In this document: positions 9,288 to 17,444 of the stretch, piece by piece
Layout of the letters: the number at the start of each line of letters is the position of its first letter
How positions within the stretch are numbered: the first letter of the stretch is position 1
Assembly: GCA_026391795.1 (NCBI GenBank)
Contig: JAPLDI010000019.1
Span: forward strand, 1-62,469
Source of the DNA: Bacteroidota bacterium
GTDB taxonomy: Bacteria; Bacteroidota; Bacteroidia; Bacteroidales; FEN-979
DNA: 62,469 bases
Direction: 5' to 3'
The notes under the pieces: model-generated
What the model was told of the DNA's origin: nothing
Database searches by the model: none
What the model saw: the letters and a program-made list of their open reading frames with translations, nothing else
Translations under genes and position numbers: made by a program

Positions 9288-9295
9288 TATCTTTG
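9288..9295 (+). promoter_or_regulatory. -7 promoter box (TATCTTTG) of the riboflavin operon
   Basis: TATCTTTG matches the TAnnTTTG consensus and lies about 48 bp before the FMN aptamer, so transcription would start near 9302. I see no clear -33 TTTG at the usual spacing. Confidence 0.6.
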
Positions 9296-9342
9296 TGGTC
9301 CGTTCAAGTGTTGAAGAACGGGATATTTGTTTAAAAATATTT

Positions 9343-9460
9343 TCTTCAGGGCAGGGTGAAATTCCCGATCGGCGGTAAAGTCCGCGAACCTTTTTCAATC
9401 GAAAAGAGGTGGATCCGGTGAGATTCCGGGACCGACAGTTAAAGTCTGGATGGAAGAAGA
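9343..9460 (+). promoter_or_regulatory. FMN riboswitch (RFN element)
   Basis: The conserved RFN blocks appear in order: AGGGCAGGGTGAAATTCCCG, TCGGCGGTAAAGTCCGCGA, GGTGAGATTCCGGGACCGACAGT written as GGTGAGATTCC then CCGACAGT, and AAAGTCTGGATGGAAGAAGA. It precedes ribD and a terminator hairpin, so flavin mononucleotide binding should shut down the riboflavin biosynthesis operon. Confidence 0.96.
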
Positions 9461-9505
9461 AAATTATTTTGAAATTGATCGTTTTCAGTTTTAAGATAGC
9501 TACAG

Positions 9506-9535
9506 CCCTGAAGTGTTATACGTCAGGGTTTTTTT
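9506..9535 (+). terminator. Riboswitch expression-platform terminator
   Basis: CCCTGA (9506-9511) pairs with TCAGGG (9523-9528) and is followed by seven T residues, only 13 bp before the ribD start. Its position between aptamer and gene fits transcription attenuation. Confidence 0.8.
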
Positions 9536-9547
9536 ATTTGGGTTGTC

Positions 9548-10672
9548 TTGGAAGAAGAACAGAAATATATCAGGCGCGCGATTTCACTTGCAAAAAGAGG
9601 GCTGGGATGGGTAAACCCCAACCCGATGGTAGGGGCCGTGATTGTCAGGAACGGCCGAATCATCGGGGAAGGCTACCATGAATTTTTTGGCGGACCCCAT
9701 GCCGAGGTCAATGCCATCCTTCATGCGCAGGAAAGCGTCAGGGGGGCGACCTTGTATGTTACCCTGGAGCCCTGTTCACACGAGGGGAAAACAGCTCCCT
9801 GCACTGACCTGATCATCAGCAAGGGAATCCGGAAAGTAGTGATAGGGATGAAAGACCCCAACCCCCTGGTGAACGGGAATGGCATTCAGATACTTACCGA
9901 TGCCGGAATAGAAGTCAGTACCGGTATTGAACAGGCCCTGGTGTGTAAAATGAATGAAGTGTTTATAAAGTACATTGTCACCGGAAAACCTTTCTGCACG
10001 CTGAAAACGGCCATGACGCTCGACGGAAAGATCGCAACGGTTGAAAATGCATCCCGGTGGATCTCCTGCGGTGAATCCAGAAGGTATGTTCATGAGTTGC
10101 GGCAGCAGTATAGCGCCGTGATGGTCGGGGTCAATACCATACTTTATGACGATCCTTTGCTGAACACACGGAGAGCCCGGAAAAAGAGTAAAGACCCCCT
10201 GAAGGTCATCGTCGATTCATCGGGAAAGATCCCCTCCGGATCACAGGTATTGAAGATGAATCCCCAGCTAACCATCATTGCCACAACCGGCAAGATGGAG
10301 ATTCCCAAAATACGGGAACTCGAACGGATGGGTGCACAGGTGCTGGTTTGCCCGCAGAAAGATGAAAAGGTGGACCTGGGATACCTGATGGTTTCACTGG
10401 GAAAGATGGGCGTTGACAGTGTCCTGCTGGAAGGAGGGAGTACAATTGCCTTCTCCGCGCTGGCCGAAGGGATCGTCGATAAGGTAATCTCTTTTGTTGC
10501 CCCGAAGATCATCGGAGGGGCAGGCGCTCCCTCCCCGGTTGGCGGCAGAGGTTTGTCGTCGATGGAAGATGCGATCGGACTGGAGGAGTTTCATTTCCGG
10601 AAAATCGGGTCTGACCTGTTGATTGAAGGATATATCAGATCAGATAACAGAAAAATGGAGAATGGAGAATAG
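9548..10672 (+). CDS. ribD: Bifunctional riboflavin deaminase/reductase RibD
   Basis: RibD carries out the second and third steps of riboflavin synthesis, deaminating and then reducing the pyrimidine intermediate. The product (374 aa, normal length) has an N-terminal zinc deaminase domain with HAE near residue 51 and PCSHEGKTAPC near residue 76, then a reductase domain from about residue 146 (KTAMTLDGKIA, LLEGGSTIAFSAL). The start is TTG 9548, directly after the attenuator; no ATG fits as well. It is first in a ribD-ribE-ribBA-ribH operon under the FMN riboswitch. The last residues (RKMENGE) and the stop codon are inside a heptad repeat array that continues into the spacer. Confidence 0.96.
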   Translation: MEEEQKYIRRAISLAKRGLGWVNPNPMVGAVIVRNGRIIGEGYHEFFGGPHAEVNAILHAQESVRGATLYVTLEPCSHEGKTAPCTDLIISKGIRKVVIGMKDPNPLVNGNGIQILTDAGIEVSTGIEQALVCKMNEVFIKYIVTGKPFCTLKTAMTLDGKIATVENASRWISCGESRRYVHELRQQYSAVMVGVNTILYDDPLLNTRRARKKSKDPLKVIVDSSGKIPSGSQVLKMNPQLTIIATTGKMEIPKIRELERMGAQVLVCPQKDEKVDLGYLMVSLGKMGVDSVLLEGGSTIAFSALAEGIVDKVISFVAPKIIGGAGAPSPVGGRGLSSMEDAIGLEEFHFRKIGSDLLIEGYIRSDNRKMENGE

Positions 10673-10742
10673 AAAATGGAGAATGGAAGATGGAAAATGG
10701 AGAATGGAACATAGAATGTCATAATTCGTAATTCGTAATTTT
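10652..10742 (+). repeat. Thirteen consecutive heptads across the ribD stop (families G and A)
   Basis: The array reads in unbroken 7-bp register: AAAATGG, AGAATGG, AGAATAG, AAAATGG, AGAATGG, AAGATGG, AAAATGG, AGAATGG, AACATAG, AATGTCA, TAATTCG, TAATTCG, TAATTTT. The ribD stop (10670-10672) is in the third heptad. Family A heptads (TAATTCG) abut ribE. Confidence 0.9.
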
Positions 10743-10749
10743 AATCAGG

Positions 10750-11385
10750 GTGTTTACAGGAATTATAGAAGAAAAAGGGATCATTAAAAGCATCCATGCG
10801 GAAGGAAGATCGGCCAGGATCGTTATTGCTGCAACCCGGATAACCGGGGAGATGAAGACCGGCGACAGCATCAATACCGACGGGGTGTGTCTTACCGTTA
10901 CTGAATTCACACCCTCCACCTTTACGGTGGATGTGATGCCCGAAACGATGCAACGTTCCGCATTCGGGAAGCTGAAACCCGGAAGCAGGGTCAACCTCGA
11001 AAGGGCAGTCAGGCTTTCTGACCGGCTCGGAGGGCATCTTGTGAGTGGTCATATCGACGGAACCGGGTTAGTGGAGACGGTCAGGAGGGATGAAAATGCG
11101 ATCCGGGTGTCCATTGTTGCAGCAGAGGAGGTGTTACGGTACATTGTGGAAAAGGGATCGGTTGCCATCGACGGTATCAGCCTGACGGTAACGAAGGCCG
11201 GCCCCCGTTCCTTTGAAGTATCGGTGATCCCGCATACGCAGGACGAAACAACGATCCTTTCAAAACGGAACGGCGACCCGGTGAACATCGAATGTGACAT
11301 CATCGGGAAATATGTTGAGAAACTATGCCAGGCAGGAGGAAAGAAGGTGGACCTGAATTTTTTGGCAGAGAACGGATTTGTATAA
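10750..11385 (+). CDS. ribE: Riboflavin synthase, alpha subunit
   Basis: This enzyme dismutates two lumazine molecules to give riboflavin. The protein begins with the diagnostic MFTGIIEE (GTG start at 10750) and contains two lumazine-binding repeats, about residues 1-97 and 98-200, each with a GxSLTV-type motif (DGVCLTV and DGISLTV). Length, 211 aa, is typical. It is the second gene of the riboflavin operon. A heptad array separates it from ribBA. Confidence 0.96.
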   Translation: MFTGIIEEKGIIKSIHAEGRSARIVIAATRITGEMKTGDSINTDGVCLTVTEFTPSTFTVDVMPETMQRSAFGKLKPGSRVNLERAVRLSDRLGGHLVSGHIDGTGLVETVRRDENAIRVSIVAAEEVLRYIVEKGSVAIDGISLTVTKAGPRSFEVSVIPHTQDETTILSKRNGDPVNIECDIIGKYVEKLCQAGGKKVDLNFLAENGFV

Positions 11386-11390
11386 AATGA

Positions 11391-11460
11391 GATCAGAGAT
11401 CGGAGATCGGAGAACAACATACAACTAAAACCTATAACCTAAAACCTAATACCTGCTAAA
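11391..11460 (+). repeat. Ten consecutive heptads ending at the ribBA start codon (families I and E)
   Basis: The unbroken series is GATCAGA, GATCGGA, GATCGGA, GAACAAC, ATACAAC, TAAAACC, TATAACC, TAAAACC, TAATACC, TGCTAAA. It begins five bases after the ribE stop and ends on the base before the ribBA ATG, so it fills almost the whole spacer and must contain the ribosome-entry region of ribBA. Confidence 0.9.
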
Positions 11461-12690
11461 ATGACAAAGTACAAATTCAACACCATCGAAGAAGCCATTG
11501 AAGATATCCGGAAAGGGAAGATGGTGGTGGTTGTGGATGATGAAGACCGCGAAAATGAAGGCGATCTGGTTATCGCCGCTGAAAAGGTGACCCCTTCGAT
11601 CGTCAATTTTATGGCAAAACATGCCGGTGGGCTGATCTGCCTTCCAATCATACGCGAACGGCTGGAAGAGCTGAATGTGGAACGGATGGTGGTTAAAAAT
11701 ACCGACCCGAACCGGACGGCATTTACGGTTTCCATTGATGCATCTGAATGCAAAACCGGGATCTCTGCGCAGGAAAGGGCGCTTACCATCCGGAAAATGA
11801 TCGATCCGGAAGCAAAAGTGAAAGACTTTACGCGGCCCGGACATATCTTCCCGATTGAATACCGCGAAGGCGGTGTCCTTGTAAGGGCAGGGCATACGGA
11901 AGCCTCCGTTGACCTTGCAAAGATGGCAGGCCTCTATCCGGCCGGGGTCATCTGTGAGATCATGAATGAAGACGGAACCATGGCCCGTGTGCCGCAGCTC
12001 ATGGATTATGTCAAAAAACATCACCTCAAGATCGTCACCATTGCCGACCTGATCATCTACCGCCGGCAGACTGAATCGCTCATTGAACGCGTTACGGTGG
12101 TTGATATGCCGACCCGGTTTGGCGATTTCAAAGCATACAGTTACGTCAGCAAGATCACGAACGAAAATCATGTGGCACTGGTCAAGGGGGATATCTCCGA
12201 TGGCGCTCCCGTGCTGGTGAGGGTCCATTCGGAATGCCTGACCGGCGACGTTTTCGGTTCCCTGCGGTGCGATTGCGGCGAACAGCTCAGCGATGCGATG
12301 AAACTCATTGCAAAGCAGGGCCGGGGCGTTTTCCTTTACATGCGCCAGGAGGGAAGAGGCATCGGCTTTGTCAACAAGATGAGAGCCTATAACCTTCAGG
12401 ATGGTGGGATGGACACCGTTGAAGCCAATAAAGCACTGGGATTTGCAGCCGACCTGCGCGACTATGGCATCGGGGCGGAGATCCTTGCCGATCTTGGAAT
12501 AAAGAAGATCCGCCTGCTGACAAACAACCCGAAAAAGGTTTCCGGTATTGAAGGATTCGGAATGGAGATCATCGAACGGGTGCCGATCCAGGTCAGATCA
12601 AACATAAGGAACATACGTTACCTGAAAACGAAGAAGGAAAAGATGGGTCATATGCTTTCTTTTAATGAAGAAAACCCGCATAATGCCTAG
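11461..12690 (+). CDS. ribBA: 3,4-dihydroxy-2-butanone-4-phosphate synthase / GTP cyclohydrolase II
   Basis: This bifunctional enzyme makes both precursors of the lumazine ring from ribulose-5-phosphate and GTP. The N-terminal half (about 1-205) has the RibB motifs DDEDRENEGDL and GHTEASVDL. The C-terminal half has the GTP cyclohydrolase II zinc site C-x10-CxC (CLTGDVFGSLRCDC), then RQEGRGIG and TNNPKK. At 409 aa it is full length. It lies between ribE and ribH in the riboswitch-controlled operon. Confidence 0.97.
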   Translation: MTKYKFNTIEEAIEDIRKGKMVVVVDDEDRENEGDLVIAAEKVTPSIVNFMAKHAGGLICLPIIRERLEELNVERMVVKNTDPNRTAFTVSIDASECKTGISAQERALTIRKMIDPEAKVKDFTRPGHIFPIEYREGGVLVRAGHTEASVDLAKMAGLYPAGVICEIMNEDGTMARVPQLMDYVKKHHLKIVTIADLIIYRRQTESLIERVTVVDMPTRFGDFKAYSYVSKITNENHVALVKGDISDGAPVLVRVHSECLTGDVFGSLRCDCGEQLSDAMKLIAKQGRGVFLYMRQEGRGIGFVNKMRAYNLQDGGMDTVEANKALGFAADLRDYGIGAEILADLGIKKIRLLTNNPKKVSGIEGFGMEIIERVPIQVRSNIRNIRYLKTKKEKMGHMLSFNEENPHNA

Positions 12691-12722
12691 TTAAGAATGA
12701 ATGATAACCAAACCGATAAACA

Positions 12723-13190
12723 ATGAGAACAATTGAAGGTAAACTGGATGCCAAAGGCCTGCGTTTCGGCATCGTAATCTCCCGTTTCAACGAATTCATC
12801 AGTGGTAAGCTGTTATCCGGGTGTCTGGATGGTCTGACCCGGCATGGCGCCGATGATAAAAACATTGATGTTGTATGGGCACCGGGAGCTTTCGAATTGC
12901 CTTTACTGGCGAAAAAACTTGCTGCTGCCAAGGAGAACCGGTACGATGCCGTGATCTGCCTCGGTACTGTGATACGGGGTGCCACCCCGCATTTTGATTT
13001 TGTGGCCTCGGAGGTCTCGAAAGGGATTGCAAACGTTGGACTGGAGACAGGAAAACCTGTGATCTACGGGGTTCTTACTACCGATAGTATCGAACAGGCC
13101 ATCGAACGGGCCGGAACGAAAAGCGGAAATAAAGGTTTTGATGCTGCACTGGCCGCCATCGAGATGGCGAACCTGATGAAAGCGATCTGA
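12723..13190 (+). CDS. ribH: 6,7-dimethyl-8-ribityllumazine synthase
   Basis: RibH condenses the RibA/RibD pyrimidine with the RibB product to give lumazine, the substrate of RibE. Recognisable motifs are VSRFN-like VISRFNEFI near the N-terminus, [27 protein letters not shown] with the catalytic His, and [16 protein letters not shown]. Length is 155 aa, normal for the family. It is the last gene of the operon; no clear terminator follows. Confidence 0.97.
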   Translation: MRTIEGKLDAKGLRFGIVISRFNEFISGKLLSGCLDGLTRHGADDKNIDVVWAPGAFELPLLAKKLAAAKENRYDAVICLGTVIRGATPHFDFVASEVSKGIANVGLETGKPVIYGVLTTDSIEQAIERAGTKSGNKGFDAALAAIEMANLMKAI

Positions 13191-13490
13191 ACCCCTCTCC
13201 CGTCCGGTTTTTTCGGTGAGTTGTATCTCCTGAGCCTTCGGGACGGAGATCTCAAGGTAAATGCCCCTGACCCCACAATCGAAATAAAGGTCTTCAACCG
13301 GAGCAGCGCCGCCGGTTATACCGGTTGAAGAACCTTTAGATGCGATACCCGTAACCCCGGATACCGTAAGACTTAAATCGTTATTGGCATCCATGCTAAC
13401 CTCCGGGCTTCCCCTCAGCGTCGAATCCAGAATGCTTTGCCCGGAACCGGTATGGACAGTGAAAAGCAAGAAAAAAGCAAAATACCTCAC
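13191..13490 (-). pseudogene. Possible remnant of a secreted protein gene, running into ribH
   Basis: From a GTG at 13490 the minus strand encodes a convincing signal peptide (MRYFAFFLLFTVHTGSGQ) and about 80 mature residues (ending around VRGIYLEISVPKAQEIQLTEKTG). The frame then continues antisense into ribH to 12903. Antisense overlap of almost 290 bp with an essential gene is not credible, so I read it as a gene that lost its 3' end, or a chance frame. No family recognised. The remaining stretch 13491-13664 holds nothing I recognise. Confidence 0.35.
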
Positions 13491-13664
13491 GACGATCCAT
13501 TCTAACTTTTGCTTTTTTCACGGTCGAAAACGAATCAAATATAGGGCAATAAACAAGGGGAGGATATACGTAAATTTACCTGTTTTTTTCAACAGGAACG
13601 GGTCCGGTACGATTCATGCTTTCGTTGATCCGGAGCGGGTTTTCGGAAGATTGTCCCGGAGAGC

Positions 13665-14333
13665 CTACGTGCCGGGGAGGATTTTTTTGGAAAGGATCTG
13701 CCGGATCAGCTCAGCCGTGGAATGCAGGTTGCATTTTTTCATGATCTTGAACAGATGACCTTCAACGGTGCGGTTGCTGATGCCCAGCTGCCCGGAAATC
13801 TTTTTTGAAGTGTATCCTTTCATCATAAATTTTACCACCTCCATCTCCCGGTCGGTTAACAGAAGGGAAGAGGAATGTTTTTCGGCCCTTGTACCTGACT
13901 TCCTTATTTTGTTTTTCGTTCCCTGGTGGATTACCCGCTTTTGATCCTTCGTCTTTGAAATTTCTCCGGAAATCTTATCGATCGTTTCCAGTATCAGGGC
14001 ATCCGCTGAATCTTTTGGGATAACCTGTTTCACGCCCGCTTCATAGGCTCCCGGCAGAACATCTTTCAGGTCGCTCATCGTGACCATGACGATCCTGGAG
14101 GCAGGAAGTTCGCGCGTGATGACCGAGGATGCTTTTATCCCGTCAAGTTTGGGCATCATGTGATCCATCAGGATCAGATCGGGGTTTACCTTCGAAGCGG
14201 TAAGGATCGCCTGGACCCCGTTTTCCGCTTCATAGAATTTCCAGTCGGGGTGTGCAGCGGCAAGCATGCTTCTCATGCCCTGCCTTACAATCGAATGGTC
14301 GTCGACAATGAGAATGGTTACCATCTTTTTCAA
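13665..14333 (-). CDS. LuxR/NarL-family response regulator
   Basis: The 222-aa protein has a receiver domain (about 1-125; acidic pocket VDD, phospho-acceptor in LILMDHMMP, T/K at VMVTMSD and IPKD) and a C-terminal NarL-type helix-turn-helix (about 155-220: LTDREMEVVKFMMKGYTSKKI...SNRTVEGHLFKIMKKC, written here in part). It should bind DNA when phosphorylated. No histidine kinase adjoins it, so its partner is elsewhere. It follows the PorE-like gene on the same strand with a 71-bp gap. Confidence 0.9.
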   Translation of the reverse strand: MKKMVTILIVDDHSIVRQGMRSMLAAAHPDWKFYEAENGVQAILTASKVNPDLILMDHMMPKLDGIKASSVITRELPASRIVMVTMSDLKDVLPGAYEAGVKQVIPKDSADALILETIDKISGEISKTKDQKRVIHQGTKNKIRKSGTRAEKHSSSLLLTDREMEVVKFMMKGYTSKKISGQLGISNRTVEGHLFKIMKKCNLHSTAELIRQILSKKILPGT

Positions 14334-14404
14334 TTCTATCCTGGTATATAAACAACAGATTATTTGCGATATAAAAATAGAAATAAAGAGAGGATGATGC
14401 GGGT

Positions 14405-16396
14405 TTATTTTTTTATGATCACGAAAACAGTTCTGCGGTTTTTGGCCCGCCCCTCTTCCGTATCATTGGAAGCAACCGGCACCATCTTTCCATAACCCTT
14501 GTATGTAAGGCGTTTTGCTGCGATATCTTTTGAGACAAGGTAATCGTACACTGATTTTGCCCTGTTGGCGGATAGTTTCAGGTTCTCCGCAGCATTCCCG
14601 ATATTATCCGTATGTCCCTGGATCTCAATATAAATATTGGAGTTTTCGGCCAGGAACTCGATCAGGAGATCGAGGACGGATTTCGACTCCTCCGTCAGGG
14701 TGAAGGAGTTGAAAGCAAAATAGATATCGTTGATGCGGTACGACTTATTCAGTTCGATATGCTGGATCTCGAGGTCAAGGTGTGCAGGCATCCGGTAGGT
14801 GCTGTCGATCTTAGCGATGTAACGTGTTTCGTAAACATATCCCTCTTTCTTAACCGTCATGATGTAATCATTGTTGAAAGGCGCCACTGCAACATATTTA
14901 CCGGTGATGGAATCGAGCGGGATCTCGGATATTTTTTTTGTCTCCATGTTTTTCAGTTCGATACGTGTATTGGCCATATCGGTTTCTGACTCCGCTTTTA
15001 CCGTCCCTGACAGAAACAGAACCTTTCCCGGCCTGGCTTTGTCATAGAGATCGAAGGAATAAAGGTCCCAGCCTCCAATGCCCTTCAGCTTGTTGGAGGC
15101 AAAATATCCTTTCTGTCCGTCCGTGCTCACAAAAAAGCCGACTTCATCATCGGGCGAGTTGATCGGGTAACCAATGTTGACGGGTCCCGACCAGGTTCCA
15201 TCCTCATTGAGCCGTGCATAAAAAATGTCGTATCCGCCCAGGCCCAGCCAGCCGTCGGAAGAAAAATAAAGTGTTTTTCCATCGGGATGGATGAAGGGTG
15301 ATTTTTCGTTCCCGGTTGAATTGATGAAAGGTCCGAGATTGATCGGCGTGCCCCAATCCCCGTTGTCACTCTTTACCGACCGGTAAATGTCATACCCTCC
15401 GTAACCGCCTGCCCGGTCACTTACGAAATAAAGGGTCTTCCCGTCGGCCGAGATGCTTGGCTGCGACTCCCAGGTGGTTGGCAGGTTAATTTTGTCGCTT
15501 ACACTCCGGATCGGGGTCCATTCCCCGTCAACATATTCTGAATAATAGATGTCGCAATTGTAGTAGGTATGGTTTAACGTGTATTTGCAGACCGTGTAAA
15601 AAAGCATTTTGTTGTCGACGGTCAGCGTAGCTCCTCCTTCATTGTCGTTAAGGTTGAATGGATCGGGCATCTCTTCGCCTGCATCGAACTTCCCGTCGGG
15701 CTGAAGCTGGCTGAACATGAATTTCTCTTTGAACTTTTCCGATTGGATCAGGGTGTTCTTTTCGCCCGTGAGCTTCATCTCCCGGGTAAAGAAGGCCATC
15801 TTGTTATCGGCAGTAATGATGGGCAGGTATTCGTTTTCGGGAGTCGAAATCCCTTCCACAACCTTTGGATCAAAGGGCACCGGGTCGTGTATCATCTGCT
15901 GATAAAACTTTGAGTATTTTAAAAGATCTGCCGCCCTTGAGTAATCCTTATCCGATTTTATCTTATCCACATCCTTCATAAAAATATCGCAATAGCGGAT
16001 GGCTGAATCGTATTTTTCAGCCCCGTAGGATATCTCCGCCAGGTAATAATAGGTATAGACATTATAGGAAGGACACAATTCAACGACTTTCAGGAAGTTT
16101 TTCTCAGCTTCCTTGAAATTTGAGTTTGTCCGTTTGAAATAGGATAGTCCCAGTACATAGTAAGCATCTGTAAAATCAGGCTCCTTGCCGATGATCCCTT
16201 TCATGATCCTGGCCGCTTCTGTGTAGTTGCCCTTTTTCAGAAAGTCAATCCCTTCATCGTAGCTTTTTTCAATTTTTTTATCGTACGACCGGGTGCATAA
16301 ATCGCTGGTTTGAGCGTGCGCCGTCATCGAAAACAAAAGAAGGAAAACCGGGAAATGAAGAAGCTTGAAAAACAGGATCGGGTAATGACGGGGCAT
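14405..16396 (-). CDS. PorE-like OmpA-family protein (TPR, PD40, CRD, OmpA)
   Basis: The order of domains is a signal peptide (FPVFLLLFSMTAHAQ), TPR repeats (about 35-165), WD40-like PD40 propeller blades (repeats of SADGKTLYFVSDRAGG type, about 185-440), a carboxypeptidase-regulatory-like domain (about 465-550) and an OmpA peptidoglycan-binding domain (IEIQGHTDNIG, NRRTVFVI). This is the architecture described for the T9SS component PorE of Porphyromonas gingivalis; paralogues with other roles are common, so the exact assignment is uncertain. I start it at ATG 16396 (663 aa) because a TACCTTTG promoter box sits 16 bp upstream; the longer open frame to 16492 would include the promoter. Confidence 0.8.
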   Translation of the reverse strand: MPRHYPILFFKLLHFPVFLLLFSMTAHAQTSDLCTRSYDKKIEKSYDEGIDFLKKGNYTEAARIMKGIIGKEPDFTDAYYVLGLSYFKRTNSNFKEAEKNFLKVVELCPSYNVYTYYYLAEISYGAEKYDSAIRYCDIFMKDVDKIKSDKDYSRAADLLKYSKFYQQMIHDPVPFDPKVVEGISTPENEYLPIITADNKMAFFTREMKLTGEKNTLIQSEKFKEKFMFSQLQPDGKFDAGEEMPDPFNLNDNEGGATLTVDNKMLFYTVCKYTLNHTYYNCDIYYSEYVDGEWTPIRSVSDKINLPTTWESQPSISADGKTLYFVSDRAGGYGGYDIYRSVKSDNGDWGTPINLGPFINSTGNEKSPFIHPDGKTLYFSSDGWLGLGGYDIFYARLNEDGTWSGPVNIGYPINSPDDEVGFFVSTDGQKGYFASNKLKGIGGWDLYSFDLYDKARPGKVLFLSGTVKAESETDMANTRIELKNMETKKISEIPLDSITGKYVAVAPFNNDYIMTVKKEGYVYETRYIAKIDSTYRMPAHLDLEIQHIELNKSYRINDIYFAFNSFTLTEESKSVLDLLIEFLAENSNIYIEIQGHTDNIGNAAENLKLSANRAKSVYDYLVSKDIAAKRLTYKGYGKMVPVASNDTEEGRAKNRRTVFVIIKK

Positions 16397-16411
16397 TCGT
16401 TGAAATTTTAT

Positions 16412-16419
16412 CAAAGGTA
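16412..16419 (-). promoter_or_regulatory. -7 promoter box (TACCTTTG) of the PorE-like gene
   Basis: Minus-strand TACCTTTG matches TAnnTTTG and sets the start codon at 16396. No -33 TTTG is visible. Confidence 0.55.
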
Positions 16420-16513
16420 AAATTAATTTTCGTTTTGTGTTTATGTTTATCTTTACCCGCTGTTCATGGTCAGCTAGATCTGTAAACTTCATTTATAACA
16501 GAAAGATTCATCT

Positions 16514-17431
16514 ATGAAACGTTTTTTTGCCGCCTGGGCAATCTTTTCATTTTTACTGGCAACTGAAATGCAGGGGCAGACCGTTGTACCGAACGGGGGC
16601 TTTGAGAACTGGGTCAGCGGCGGAAGTTATCAGAATCCCCAATTCTGGGATACCCCCAACCAGGCGATTTCACTCCTCCTGCCTTTCGGCACCAAGGTAG
16701 TTACGAAAAGCACCGATCATGAAGCCGGAAGTTTTTCAGCAAGGCTGGAGTCGAAACAACTCACCTTCCCTTCCCTGGTTGTTCCGGGGGTCGTCACCCT
16801 CGGAGTTCTGACCATCGATGTTTTTGGCATGACCTATGCCATCAACGGAGGGGCTCCTATCACTGATAAACCCACCCACCTGAAAGGTTTTTACAAATTT
16901 CAGCCCCAGGGTGGCGACAGCTGTGCCATTGGAATCGGACTGACAAAATGGAATAACGGGACAAGGGATTCCGTCGGGCTCGGAGCCTTTTCAACCCATG
17001 ATGCCGTCGATGTATGGACTCCGTTTTATGCCTGGATCGATTATGTGCTCCTCGAACAACCTGATACTTTTAACATCCTGGCCATTTCGAGTGCCGACAG
17101 TTTCCCCACGCCGGGAACCATTCTGTATATTGATGACATCTCCCTCGATTATACTCTTGGCACTGACAGGAACAATCCTGCAGCAGGAATTGAGATTTAC
17201 CAGGACCGGCCGGAGAAGCAGATCCTGGTTTATTTCGATTTTGAGAAACCCGAGGATACGGAACTGCAGCTTTTCAATATGACCGGACAGCCGGCTGCCA
17301 GGATCTCTCCCGAAACCCTGATGAAGGGCAGGAAGATCCTGAAATACGAAGGGCTTTCCTCAGGCATTTATATCCTGGAGATCCTCCACGGGGAAAAAAA
17401 ATATTGTAAAAAATTCTTTATTAGCGATTGA
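16514..17431 (+). CDS. Secreted T9SS-sorted protein, PCMD-like
   Basis: The 305-aa product has a signal peptide (MKRFFAAWAIFSFLLATEMQGQ). The body opens with VPNGGFENW and ends with GTILYIDDISLDY, features of the Bacteroidota putative carbohydrate-metabolism (PCMD) domain, a beta-sandwich. The tail (about 225-305; DRPEKQILVYFDFEK, SSGIYILEI, KKFFISD) is a type IX sorting domain. It is probably a surface or secreted carbohydrate-binding protein, but the ligand is unknown. It is divergent from the PorE-like gene and 13 bp ahead of the deiminase gene. Confidence 0.75.
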   Translation: MKRFFAAWAIFSFLLATEMQGQTVVPNGGFENWVSGGSYQNPQFWDTPNQAISLLLPFGTKVVTKSTDHEAGSFSARLESKQLTFPSLVVPGVVTLGVLTIDVFGMTYAINGGAPITDKPTHLKGFYKFQPQGGDSCAIGIGLTKWNNGTRDSVGLGAFSTHDAVDVWTPFYAWIDYVLLEQPDTFNILAISSADSFPTPGTILYIDDISLDYTLGTDRNNPAAGIEIYQDRPEKQILVYFDFEKPEDTELQLFNMTGQPAARISPETLMKGRKILKYEGLSSGIYILEILHGEKKYCKKFFISD

Positions 17432-17444
17432 TGAAGGAAAATTT

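Noticed and set aside
12903-13190. Full 195-aa minus-strand frame as a protein gene
   Set aside because: Its second half is entirely antisense to ribH, which has clear homology. Only the 5' part outside ribH is worth noting.
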